From an uncultured Ruminococcus sp. (GTDB lineage Bacteria; Bacillota; Clostridia; UBA1381): a stretch of 37,240 nt of DNA. Under the pieces are notes generated by a model, which was not told where the DNA came from, made no database searches, and saw nothing but the letters and a program-made list of their open reading frames with translations. A program made the position numbers and the translations under genes. The stretch lies in NCBI GenBank assembly GCA_902783115.1, contig CACZPW010000155.1:1-37240 (forward strand). The letters are read 5' to 3'. How positions within the stretch are numbered: position 1 is the first letter of the stretch; each line of letters opens with the position of its first letter. Shown piece by piece: positions 20,575 through 28,331 of this stretch.

Positions 20575-22683
20575 ATGGACGTAAAGAAATTGCTTTCCCG
20601 GATGACGCTTGATGAAAAGATAGGACAGCTTGTGCAATTCGGACCATCTATTTACAAGAATTTTGAGGAAATCAGGTGGGATACGTTAAGAAACGGCGAA
20701 ATAGGCTCATTTATACGGGTAAGAGATCCGAAAATGGGGAATAAGCTCCAAAAATGTGCCGTCGAGGAGTCAAGACTCGGCATACCACTGGTTTTTGCCG
20801 ATGACATCATACACGGCTATTATACAAACTTTCCCGTTCCTGCGGCTGAAGCGTGCAGCTGGGAACCGGAGCTTGCCGAAAGAACTGCGGCTCTTGCCGC
20901 AAAAGAGGCAAGAGCGTCGGGAATACAGTGGACGTATGCGCCCATGGTCGATTTGGCAAGAGATGCAAGGTGGGGCAGAAATTCAGAGGGCGCAGGCGAG
21001 GACCCGTATCTTTTGTCATGCTTTGCAAAGGCAAGAGTCAAGGGCTTTCAGGGTGATGATATTTCGGCTCCCGATAAGGTCGCGGCGTGTGCAAAGCATT
21101 TTGTGGGCTACAGTGCCTGCATAGGCGGCAGGGACTATAACAGTGTCGAAATGTCGGAGCAAACTCTTTACGATATGTTTCTTCCACCGTTTTTTGCGGC
21201 GATAGATGCTGGCGTTGCAACGGTTATGTCGGCATTTCACGATTTTAACGGAGTACCCTGTGCAGGCAATAAATGGCTTATGACCGACGTTTTAAGAAAC
21301 GAAATGAAGTTTGACGGCGTGCTTATAAGCGATGCGGGCGCAGTTGGGCAGCTTCAAACACACGGATATACCGAAGATGAAAAGGATACCGCAAAAAAGG
21401 CAATGGACGCCGGTACGGATATTGAAATGGCAAGCTTTACATACACGCATCATTTAAAGGAGCTCGTAAATGCCGGTGATATCTCAATAGAACGGCTTGA
21501 TGAGGCGGTATTAAGAGTTCTTGAATTAAAGAACAGACTCGGACTGTTTGAAAATCCGTATGCTGATACGGATATGGCAAACAGTATCGGCGCTACGGAG
21601 GAAAGTCTTGCTCTTGCAAGAGAGTGTGCGAGAAAGAGCATTGTTTTACTGAAAAATAAGAATAACATACTTCCCATCAATAAAAAATCAAAAATTGCAG
21701 TCATCGGAGCTTTGGCAGGAAACGAAGATGATATGAATGATGTATGGAGCGGAAAAACAAAGAATGCAGTAACCATATACGCAGCGCTCAAGGCTGATAA
21801 TTATAAGGTGAGGTATGCAAAAGGCTATGATTTAAAGACCGATGAGGTGTTTGTTGAAGAAGCGCTAAAGGCGGCACGGGAATGTGAAATTATTTTGTTC
21901 GTGGCAGGCGAGGGCATAAATTATCAGGGGTATATGTCGGGCGAGGCGCGGAACCGTTCCGATATCAAGATACCCAAAATACAGCAGGAGCTTTTAACGG
22001 AGCTAAAGAAAACAGGAAAGCCCATAATTGCATATATATTTTCGGGTAGACCGCTTGCTTTGCGAAATGTTGATGAAGCAGTCGATGCGATGCTCTGGTC
22101 GGGCGGCTTGGGTACGGAAACGGGCAACGCCGTTATGGATATACTGTCAGGTGACTATAACCCGTCAGCAAAGCTTGTATGGACGTTTCCGACGTCAAGC
22201 GGTCAGTCCCCGTACTTTTATAACCATAACAATACAGGTAAACCGCCTATCAGGGAAATATGGTATTCATCAAAATACATTGACGCGCCCATAGGTGCGC
22301 AATATCCGTTCGGGTACGGTTTATCGTATACAAGCTTTAAGTATGATAATCTGCGGATATCGGGCGCTAAATTCACTGTTGATGATGTCCTGGAAGCGTC
22401 TGTTGACATTACAAATACGGGAGAAGTGTTCGGTGAGGAAACAGCGGAGCTTTATGTAAGAGATGTTGTGGGAAGCAGGGTACGGCCTGTAAGAGAATTA
22501 AAGGGCTTTAAAAAGACAGGTCTTTATCCGGGCGAAACAAAAACGGTCACAATAGATGTGCCGGTAAAAAATCTGGGCTTTCATAACGCCGATATGGAAT
22601 ATGTGGTTGAGCCGGGAAAATTTTTGCTTTATATAGGCCCCGACAGCGAAAGCGGACTCAAAACGGAGTTTTTTGTAAAATAA
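20575..22683 (+). CDS. Glycoside hydrolase family 3 (beta-glycosidase)
   Basis: A 702-residue cytoplasmic exo-glycosidase that removes single sugars from non-reducing ends. I chose ATG 20575, after AAGGAG, over an upstream in-frame start that overlaps the previous gene, because MDVKKLLSRMTLDEKIGQL is the canonical GH3 beginning. Domain 1 contains RWGRNSEGAGEDPYL, KHFVGY and GVLISDAGA, with nucleophile Asp253. Domain 2 holds SGEARNRSDIKIP, the likely acid/base region, and the C-terminus is a fibronectin-III-like domain (YPFGYGLSYTSFKYDNL, then VDITNTGEVFGEETAELYV). It is the last + strand gene of the first locus. The sugar specificity is not readable. Confidence 0.94.
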   Translation: MDVKKLLSRMTLDEKIGQLVQFGPSIYKNFEEIRWDTLRNGEIGSFIRVRDPKMGNKLQKCAVEESRLGIPLVFADDIIHGYYTNFPVPAAEACSWEPELAERTAALAAKEARASGIQWTYAPMVDLARDARWGRNSEGAGEDPYLLSCFAKARVKGFQGDDISAPDKVAACAKHFVGYSACIGGRDYNSVEMSEQTLYDMFLPPFFAAIDAGVATVMSAFHDFNGVPCAGNKWLMTDVLRNEMKFDGVLISDAGAVGQLQTHGYTEDEKDTAKKAMDAGTDIEMASFTYTHHLKELVNAGDISIERLDEAVLRVLELKNRLGLFENPYADTDMANSIGATEESLALARECARKSIVLLKNKNNILPINKKSKIAVIGALAGNEDDMNDVWSGKTKNAVTIYAALKADNYKVRYAKGYDLKTDEVFVEEALKAARECEIILFVAGEGINYQGYMSGEARNRSDIKIPKIQQELLTELKKTGKPIIAYIFSGRPLALRNVDEAVDAMLWSGGLGTETGNAVMDILSGDYNPSAKLVWTFPTSSGQSPYFYNHNNTGKPPIREIWYSSKYIDAPIGAQYPFGYGLSYTSFKYDNLRISGAKFTVDDVLEASVDITNTGEVFGEETAELYVRDVVGSRVRPVRELKGFKKTGLYPGETKTVTIDVPVKNLGFHNADMEYVVEPGKFLLYIGPDSESGLKTEFFVK

Positions 22684-22727
22684 ATTTCGGTTTGGAGTGC
22701 GGACAGTCGAGGACGCCTGTCCCTACG

Positions 22728-22950
22728 AAACGCATATTGGTTTGTGCTGTAGGGACAGGCCTCCCGGACTGTCCGCCGCTTGCGGTTTTGGTTACCGTAT
22801 AAAAAACGGACAATTCGTGAATTGTCCCTGCAAAACGCATATTGGTTTGTGTTGTAGGGACAGGCCTCCCGGACTGTCCGCCGCTTGCGGTTTAGGTTAC
22901 CGTATATAGCGGACAATTCGTGAATTGTCCCTGCAAAACGCATACAGAAT
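22728..22950. repeat. Tandem ~105-bp repeat with internal palindromes
   Basis: Two near-identical units start at 22728 and 22833, and a third partial copy starts at 22936 (periods 105 and 103). Each contains GGGACAGGCCTCCCGGACTG, CCGCCGCTTGCGG and the near-perfect palindrome GGACAATTCGTGAATTGTCC (9-bp arms, 2-base centre). A degenerate partial copy precedes the first unit (22695-22722, GGACAG ... CCTGTCCC). No gene reads through it, and it fills the 324-bp gap between converging genes. It looks like a palindromic intergenic repeat of MITE/REP type, duplicated in place. Confidence 0.85.
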
Positions 22951-22951
22951 G

Positions 22952-22990
22952 TATTAAACGGACAGGTGTTTGGCGCCTGCCCGTTTAATA
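22952..22990. terminator. Hairpin between convergent genes, probable bidirectional terminator
   Basis: The 15-base arms are TATTAAACGGACAGG (22952-22966) and its complement at 22976-22990, with one mismatch and a 9-base loop. It lies between the GH3 gene (+) and the AraC gene (-), whose stops face each other. The A/T ends of the stem give weak U-runs on both strands. It may also be a variant of the neighbouring repeat, since it shares the GGACAGG core. Confidence 0.6.
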
Positions 22991-23007
22991 TAATAAATGC
23001 CGTATTA

Positions 23008-23880
23008 CTATACAAGTCCCAATGATTTGTTCATTGATGAGCCGTACATTTTTTTGAATTTGGAGGGGGATACCCCTTGTTTTTTTGTAAATACCTTTAT
23101 AAAATATTTGATATCCGTATACCCGACAAGCGCTGACACCTCATCTATCGATATATTTGTGTGTATGAGCAGAAATGCCGCCTCATTCATGCGAATCGTC
23201 TGCTGATATGATTTAAAGGATTCGCCCGTTTCGGTCTTGAATTTTTTGCTTAAATACGGAACGCTGTAATTGAGCTGATCTCCTATAACCTGCAAAATAT
23301 TATGCTCCGCATAGTGGACGGACACGTAATCCTTTATGGTTTCGGAGATAAACGCACTTGTAACATTTCCCGGATCAAGCTTCCGTACCGTAAGCAAAAT
23401 AACGGTATTAAGCAAATTCCTGGCAATGAGCTTATATTTGTAGTTTTTGTTCTTATATTCGTCACGCAGCATAAGAAAAAGCTGTCTTACCGTTCCTTCG
23501 GGGTCGTGGTATATCCCGCTTATCCTGTCGGGCTTTATGCTTTGGGAGTTAATGTTCAATGAAGGATTCTGTATACACTCGTAAAGCGAATTTACCTTTG
23601 CCGAGGGGTAGGGAAAGCTGGCGGTAAAAATGCAGTTGATTATCGACAGATCCTCGGTTCCCAGCTTTACGTACTGATGACTGCTCCCCGGCTCTACGAT
23701 AACATAGTCGTTTGCCTTAACAAGCTCTGTTTTTCCGTCAAGCGTGTGCATTGCTTTGCCGGACAGAGTATACGCTATCTCGATAAACGAATGAGAATGT
23801 AATTCGCATTTGGCAAGGTCGGTATGATAAATAATACCGAAATTCCTGTTGTTTATAAGAACAGTATTTAGTTTTTTCAT
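23008..23880 (-). CDS. AraC-family transcriptional regulator
   Basis: A 290-residue regulator. The N-terminal cupin-like ligand domain (LAKCELHSHSFIEIAYTLSG, then YVIVEPGSSHQYV) is followed by a C-terminal double helix-turn-helix: ILQVIGDQLNYSVPYLSKKF, then ISIDEVSALVGYTDIKYFIKVF. I start at the ATG at 23880 rather than a TTG at 23901. It lies 65 bp after the oxidoreductase gene on the same strand, so it may be the last gene of the - strand unit or have its own promoter. Such regulators usually sense a sugar or related small molecule and control neighbouring genes; here the likely targets are this - strand set or the glycosidase locus. Confidence 0.92.
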   Translation of the reverse strand: MKKLNTVLINNRNFGIIYHTDLAKCELHSHSFIEIAYTLSGKAMHTLDGKTELVKANDYVIVEPGSSHQYVKLGTEDLSIINCIFTASFPYPSAKVNSLYECIQNPSLNINSQSIKPDRISGIYHDPEGTVRQLFLMLRDEYKNKNYKYKLIARNLLNTVILLTVRKLDPGNVTSAFISETIKDYVSVHYAEHNILQVIGDQLNYSVPYLSKKFKTETGESFKSYQQTIRMNEAAFLLIHTNISIDEVSALVGYTDIKYFIKVFTKKQGVSPSKFKKMYGSSMNKSLGLV

Positions 23881-23945
23881 TAAAATCGACCCCCAAACCA
23901 ATCAAAATTTTTCCAATGCAGTGTCGGATAACAGCCGCTTTATCA

Positions 23946-25202
23946 TCAGCGCTTATCCCAGGGCAATACTTCCCAGTCTTCGGGCGGAGTGCCGAGATCC
24001 GGAACGTCCATAACCTTTCCGCCTGCCAATGCTGACTGATGCGCAACAAGACCGGGTATGTTGTATCTTGCGACCTCCCAGATATTTGTGGGCGAAAGCT
24101 TACCCGTTTCATAAGCGCGGCAGAAATCGTCTATGAGGAAATGGTGCGTGCCGTTATGCCCGTTATGTATACCTTCATATTCCTTGGGCAAACGCTCCGT
24201 CGGCTGAACGGGCGCTGCGTCATACCAGCCTGCACCCGATGCGATCTGCTGTATTGCGTCCTTGTAATCGGTATTTATAAGCTTTGACACCGATTCGGGC
24301 TGTATCTGTTCCGTAACGTCTTCCATAATAGTCTTGTGATCGTCCTCGGGATTCCAGCGTGATAAGCTGTGATGTGCAACCGAGAATTCGTAGCCTGCGC
24401 TGTCGCCGTAAAATTGAGTTATATACGTTTCGGGCGCAACCCAACCTACACAGCGGTTTTCGCATACTCTTACAACACCGCCGTTTGAAAGCTCCAAAAG
24501 CATGGTTTCGTTAGCGAACGGATTGTTGTAGTTATTCTGCCCGTCAGTGCCGTAAATATCAGTTCTTTCGCTGCCGCCAAAGCCGAATGCCACAACCTTT
24601 TTTGCATATACTCCGGGCATAGCCGAAAGTATCATAGAGGTTGAATGTGAGGGATAGAAGAACGGCGGTATTCCCGCAAACCGTTTCCAGTCCTCGCCGC
24701 CGGAGCTTCTGAAGCTCTGCTCCATATTCCGTATGTCGTGGTTATACTGCGCCTCGCCGTATGTAAATCTGCCGAAGGTACCTTTTGCAAACTCTTTACG
24801 GCAGAAGCATGCCGGAGCGCGGTAAAAGCCTGTTTCGCCCATTGAATAGGTAAGCCTTGATTCTCTTACAAGCCGTTCGATTTCCTTTATCTCATCAACC
24901 TTTACAGCGCAGGGAACGGAGCTGTAGACGTGCTTTCCCGCTTTAAGCGCTCTTATTACCATTTCGCCGTGAGTAAAACGCTGTGTAAATATTGCAACTG
25001 CGTTGATTTCCTTTGACGCAAGCACTTCTTCGTAAGTATCTATTATCTTAACGTCAAAATCCTTTGCGAATTTTTCCGCACGATCTCTTTTTAAGTCGCA
25101 TACATATACCTTTTCAACGATTCTGTCCGCTTTAAAAAGCGTAACAAAGAACGGGCTGAATCTGCCGCAGCCTATTATTGCAATTTTCATTTTCTCTTTC
25201 AT
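23946..25202 (-). CDS. Gfo/Idh/MocA-family NAD(P)-dependent oxidoreductase
   Basis: A 418-residue Rossmann-fold protein. The dinucleotide loop is IAIIGCGRFSPF (residues 7-18). ATG 25202 has AAGGAG at good spacing. Where most family members have E-K-P at the end of the nucleotide domain, this one reads YSSVPCAVKVDE (about 93-104), so the conserved Lys is replaced by Val96. The rest keeps the family pattern (YSMGETGFYRAP, then GTHHFLIDDFCRAYETGK). I recall this 'S-x-V-P' form as a recurrent subgroup with unclear substrates. Members oxidise or reduce sugars and cyclitols or act as redox glycosidases. It is co-oriented with the Fe-S genes and only 23 bp from the next one. Confidence 0.9.
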   Translation of the reverse strand: MKEKMKIAIIGCGRFSPFFVTLFKADRIVEKVYVCDLKRDRAEKFAKDFDVKIIDTYEEVLASKEINAVAIFTQRFTHGEMVIRALKAGKHVYSSVPCAVKVDEIKEIERLVRESRLTYSMGETGFYRAPACFCRKEFAKGTFGRFTYGEAQYNHDIRNMEQSFRSSGGEDWKRFAGIPPFFYPSHSTSMILSAMPGVYAKKVVAFGFGGSERTDIYGTDGQNNYNNPFANETMLLELSNGGVVRVCENRCVGWVAPETYITQFYGDSAGYEFSVAHHSLSRWNPEDDHKTIMEDVTEQIQPESVSKLINTDYKDAIQQIASGAGWYDAAPVQPTERLPKEYEGIHNGHNGTHHFLIDDFCRAYETGKLSPTNIWEVARYNIPGLVAHQSALAGGKVMDVPDLGTPPEDWEVLPWDKR

Positions 25203-25225
25203 TTTATTTTACACTCCTTTTTTTA

Positions 25226-26203
25226 TCAAGTTCTTCCGCTGAAATGCCATTCTTTTTCTCTTTTTTGGGTTTCAAACTGCTTTGTGCTCAGCTTCCAATC
25301 CTCGCCGCTGCGGAATTTTTTCTTAAAGCTTTTTTTGAGGATACCCTTTTCTTCGAGATGTATATAGCAAGCTCTGTCACAGGCTCTGCCACAAATGGAC
25401 GTCCTGTAATAATGCTTCGCGGGCGGATAAAAGTAAATGCTGTCAAGTATTTCCTTTGCTTCCTCGGCGTCAAATTCCGCCGTACCGTTTATAATATCGA
25501 GTCTGTTATCAAAGTCGGGGAAAGCGTCGGGCGGCATAAACGGATTTTTACTGCCGTTTCCGCCGTTATAATACACGGCGCATCTCCAGGAATCCACATT
25601 CCCGTTCTCGTCTATAGCATGGCCGGGACAACCCTTTATACATTCGCCGCACTTATCGCAGATATGCGGCTCATACATCGGCGTCGGATCAAGCTCCGCA
25701 TCCGTTATTATAAAGCAATATCTTAAAAACGGACCGTAATCATCATTTAAAACCGCACCCGACAAGCCCCTTTCGCCAAGTCCACAAAGAACGGCGCATT
25801 TGTCAAAATCGATCTGATTTTCAGCCGTTATGCCTCTGTAGATATCATTGTAGTCCACTTCCGGGTTTGTTTCGTTTTCCTCGCTCATTATAAGCTGATT
25901 ACGCCTTTGCGGCATCGCCTCATAGCCGTATTCCTCTATAAGAGTGCTGATTTTTAAAAGCGCAAGCGGCATTACCGTTTCTTCAAGATTTTCAACGCCC
26001 ATTGTCGTGTACTGATAATATGTCGTACCTTCCTCAACGCCTCTGTATTCGCCTCTTAAAACACGGAACCCGAGACCTATGACCGTTTTTGCGTTGGGGA
26101 ATATTTTAAACACCGCATCGTCCTTATCAAAGCGTGACGCAGGCGCAAAGCCCACAATATCGGCATCGAATTTAAGGGCAGTATCAATTATTTCTTGTCT
26201 CAT
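25226..26203 (-). CDS. QueG-like double-[4Fe-4S] protein, paralogue 1
   Basis: A 325-residue cytoplasmic redox protein related to epoxyqueuosine reductase (QueG) and reductive-dehalogenase-type folds. The C-terminal double-cluster domain has Cys182, 185, 188 and 192 (CDKCGECIKGCP), Cys208 (WRC), and Cys271, 275 and 279 (CGRACDRAC), enough for two [4Fe-4S] clusters. The N-terminal part (DADIVGFAPASRF, TVIGLGFRV, CGLGERGLSG) matches the QueG N-terminal/GLG region, which in QueG binds cobalamin. The QueG catalytic Asp-containing segment is not recognisable here, so tRNA modification is unlikely. It overlaps the upstream paralogue by 4 bases (ATGA). The substrate is unknown. Confidence 0.85.
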   Translation of the reverse strand: MRQEIIDTALKFDADIVGFAPASRFDKDDAVFKIFPNAKTVIGLGFRVLRGEYRGVEEGTTYYQYTTMGVENLEETVMPLALLKISTLIEEYGYEAMPQRRNQLIMSEENETNPEVDYNDIYRGITAENQIDFDKCAVLCGLGERGLSGAVLNDDYGPFLRYCFIITDAELDPTPMYEPHICDKCGECIKGCPGHAIDENGNVDSWRCAVYYNGGNGSKNPFMPPDAFPDFDNRLDIINGTAEFDAEEAKEILDSIYFYPPAKHYYRTSICGRACDRACYIHLEEKGILKKSFKKKFRSGEDWKLSTKQFETQKREKEWHFSGRT

Positions 26204-27105
26204 ATCCTGCCTGCCTCCTTTAAATGCTTATAGCATACCGTTTCGCATTTTCTGCCGCAAAGACAGGGTACATATCCAAAATGCGTGTTCGGTAAAAATT
26301 TCAGCTTATCGTAGATCGCTTTTGCGCTTTCGCTGTCAAATTTCATATCTCCGTTTATTATCTTTTCACGGTCAGGATCGCCCGCAAGGAAATCCTCTTT
26401 CATAAACGGGTTCGATTTATGTGCGCCTCTGTAATAGACGCTGCACTGCCACGTATCAACGCCGTTTTGGTCGATCGCGTGTCCGGGACATGCTTTCATA
26501 CATTCGCCGCATCCATCGCAAAGCTCGGTCTCTATGGGCTTATCACATTCAAGCGGCATATCGGTTATTATAAATGCATACCTCATGTATGTACCGTATT
26601 TGGGAGCAATCACCTTACCGTTAAGCCCTATAGTACCCAAACCGCATGCAACTGCGGCCTTGTTGTAGTCTATTATAACCTCGGGAGCGGGCTTGCCCTC
26701 CTCTACGGGACTTGAATATTTCAATTCGTATGTCAGACGTACCTCGGGGGAAGTCGATTTATCGCCCTTTATCCTGAGCCCGGGAACGCTTCTTTGAAGA
26801 CATGCGTCAAACCCGGCGTTTTCGATGATGCGTGCCATTTTCAAAAGTAAGATCTCAACAAGCGCTTCGTCTATGTATTTAACGCCCAGGTTTATATAAT
26901 TATAATACTGCACCTTGTTTTCCATCGCATTGTAAAGAGCGTTCGGTATCTTCATTCCGAAGCCTATGATGCATTTTGCGTCGGGCAATATGCATTTGGG
27001 ATCCCTTTGCGGATCGGAGCCGTCGAAACAGGAAATATCACCTATGCCGCAGGTTGCCGCACCCAGCTCTTTAGCCTTCTGTTTTATAAATTCAGCAGTC
27101 AGCAT
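26200..27105 (-). CDS. QueG-like double-[4Fe-4S] protein, paralogue 2
   Basis: A 301-residue paralogue of its neighbours. Cysteines lie at 196, 199, 202 and 206 (CDGCGECMKACP), 221 (WQC), and 283, 287 and 291 (CGRKCETVC), with an extra Cys281. The N-terminus reads ELGAATCGIGDISCF and the middle AAVACGLGTIGLNGK, which corresponds to the QueG A-G-L-G-x-I-G-K loop. The start at 27105 has AAAGGATG upstream. It is the shortest of the three and ends soon after the last Cys. Tight packing and coupling to paralogue 1 suggest the proteins act together, perhaps as different subunits or as enzymes on related substrates; that is inference. Confidence 0.85.
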   Translation of the reverse strand: MLTAEFIKQKAKELGAATCGIGDISCFDGSDPQRDPKCILPDAKCIIGFGMKIPNALYNAMENKVQYYNYINLGVKYIDEALVEILLLKMARIIENAGFDACLQRSVPGLRIKGDKSTSPEVRLTYELKYSSPVEEGKPAPEVIIDYNKAAVACGLGTIGLNGKVIAPKYGTYMRYAFIITDMPLECDKPIETELCDGCGECMKACPGHAIDQNGVDTWQCSVYYRGAHKSNPFMKEDFLAGDPDREKIINGDMKFDSESAKAIYDKLKFLPNTHFGYVPCLCGRKCETVCYKHLKEAGRI

Positions 27106-27132
27106 TTGTATTCATCCTTTCTGTAGCTTTAG

Positions 27133-28212
27133 CTACCTGTCCATTCTCCACGCTTTTTTTGTGCGGAGCGGCTTTTCAAATCTTCCTGCCATACAGCCGC
27201 CCTTTTTCTCAAGCATACTCACACATGCACGGATACAGCCTCCGCATTTTGCCATGTTATAGCCGACCCAGCTCGGAAAATATTTTTCAAGGCTTGTATA
27301 TACCTTCATTATTTCCTTTTCGTTTGCCAAGTCTGTTTTGCCCTCAAGCAGATCGAGCATACCGTCCTTATTTTCGTCAAACACATCTTTAGGAACAAAC
27401 GGGTTGTAATATCTGCCGGCATGGGTATAGAATGCATAGCAGCGCCACATATCGATATCGCCCCACTCGCATATCTTGCCCGCAAGGTTTACTCTTACGG
27501 TTTTTCCCGAATTCAGGGGCGGGATGCATGAGCCGGGACATTCTCTTACGCAGGCGCCGCATTTTCTGCAAAGCGGCTCGCCGTTATACATTTCGTCGTA
27601 TTCAAGCTCTGCATCGGTAAATATGAACGCCACACGCTGCAAGGGTCCGAATTCCGGCGTGAGAAGCATTTTGCTCCAGCCTATTTCGCCAAGCCCGCAG
27701 GCAACTGCCGCAAGCCTGAACTGAAACTGCAGATCGGGCGGCACCTTGCCGGGACCTACCTCTCTTGTAAACTGAACGCTTCTGTGATGGGCGGTCTTGC
27801 CCTTTGCGTGCTTGCTGACCTCTATTTGTTCTTCGGGTGACAGGGTGTTGCCGGGACTTCCGTCCATATCAGAAACGATGCCCCTTGCGCCCGTGTTTCT
27901 GTAGACTACAGCCTCATAGCCCTCGTCCTCAATAACCTTTCCAACGTGATAGAGAACAGCGGGCGCATATATTTCGTTTATGCCGCCGTATGCCATTGAC
28001 GGGTACTGATAAAACTGCGTACCCTCCTCAATACCCCGCTGGACTCCTCTGGGTATTCTGAACACAAAGCCTATACAGCTTTTTGCCGTGGGAAACAGCT
28101 TTCGCGGATCCATTTCGGGCGGCGCACCCTCAAAACGTGACATGGGCGCTATGCCGCAGTTGTCCGCACCCGCTTCATATGCGGCGTCTTTGATCATTTT
28201 ACTTGTCAGCAT
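27133..28212 (-). CDS. QueG-like double-[4Fe-4S] protein, paralogue 3
   Basis: A 359-residue paralogue, the first of the three in transcription order. I start at ATG 28212, after AAAGGAA, where MLTSKMIKDAAYEAGADNCG aligns with paralogue 2; the longer frame upstream reads through repeat DNA. Cysteines lie at 215, 218, 221 and 225 (CRKCGACVRECP), 258 (WRC), and 323, 326 and 330 (CGGCIRAC). It has two features the others lack. One is an insertion after residue 110. The other is DENKDGMLDLLE (279-290), which fits a canonical EF-hand calcium loop. It differs most from the other two in the last cluster, so it may have a different partner. Confidence 0.85.
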   Translation of the reverse strand: MLTSKMIKDAAYEAGADNCGIAPMSRFEGAPPEMDPRKLFPTAKSCIGFVFRIPRGVQRGIEEGTQFYQYPSMAYGGINEIYAPAVLYHVGKVIEDEGYEAVVYRNTGARGIVSDMDGSPGNTLSPEEQIEVSKHAKGKTAHHRSVQFTREVGPGKVPPDLQFQFRLAAVACGLGEIGWSKMLLTPEFGPLQRVAFIFTDAELEYDEMYNGEPLCRKCGACVRECPGSCIPPLNSGKTVRVNLAGKICEWGDIDMWRCYAFYTHAGRYYNPFVPKDVFDENKDGMLDLLEGKTDLANEKEIMKVYTSLEKYFPSWVGYNMAKCGGCIRACVSMLEKKGGCMAGRFEKPLRTKKAWRMDR

Positions 28213-28246
28213 TTTTATAAATATTCCTTTCCGAGGAAATAACTCC

Positions 28247-28331
28247 GTGAATAGTTCAAAATGCAGAGCATTTTGCACCTTACTTATTCACTATTCCTTA
28301 TTACCTCTTACCTGTCTTGATTTATCAAGAC
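28247..28331. repeat. Palindromic intergenic sequence with two hairpins
   Basis: An imperfect palindrome spans 28247-28291: GTGAATA pairs with TATTCAC, and inside it AAAATGC (28258-28264) pairs with GCATTTT (28268-28274). A second perfect hairpin, GTCTTGAT/ATCAAGAC (28314-28331), directly follows the stop codon of the U32-like gene on the - strand. Neither is followed by a T-run. They may set the relative expression of the genes on either side, or be remains of a small mobile repeat. Confidence 0.6.

Noticed and set aside
22728-22950. CRISPR-like repeat array
   Set aside because: Units are about 105 bp, adjacent and near-identical throughout, with no unique spacers and no cas genes.
25226-28212. 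Annotating one of the three as the cell's queG
   Set aside because: The catalytic segment is not recognisable and three tandem copies beside sugar genes do not fit a single housekeeping tRNA enzyme.
28213-28278. Longer start for QueG-like paralogue 3
   Set aside because: The extra residues come from the palindromic intergenic sequence and do not align with the other two paralogues.
28314-28331. Intrinsic terminator after the U32-like gene
   Set aside because: A perfect hairpin but no T-run on the - strand, and the next gene follows within 120 bp; kept only as a hairpin in the repeat entry.
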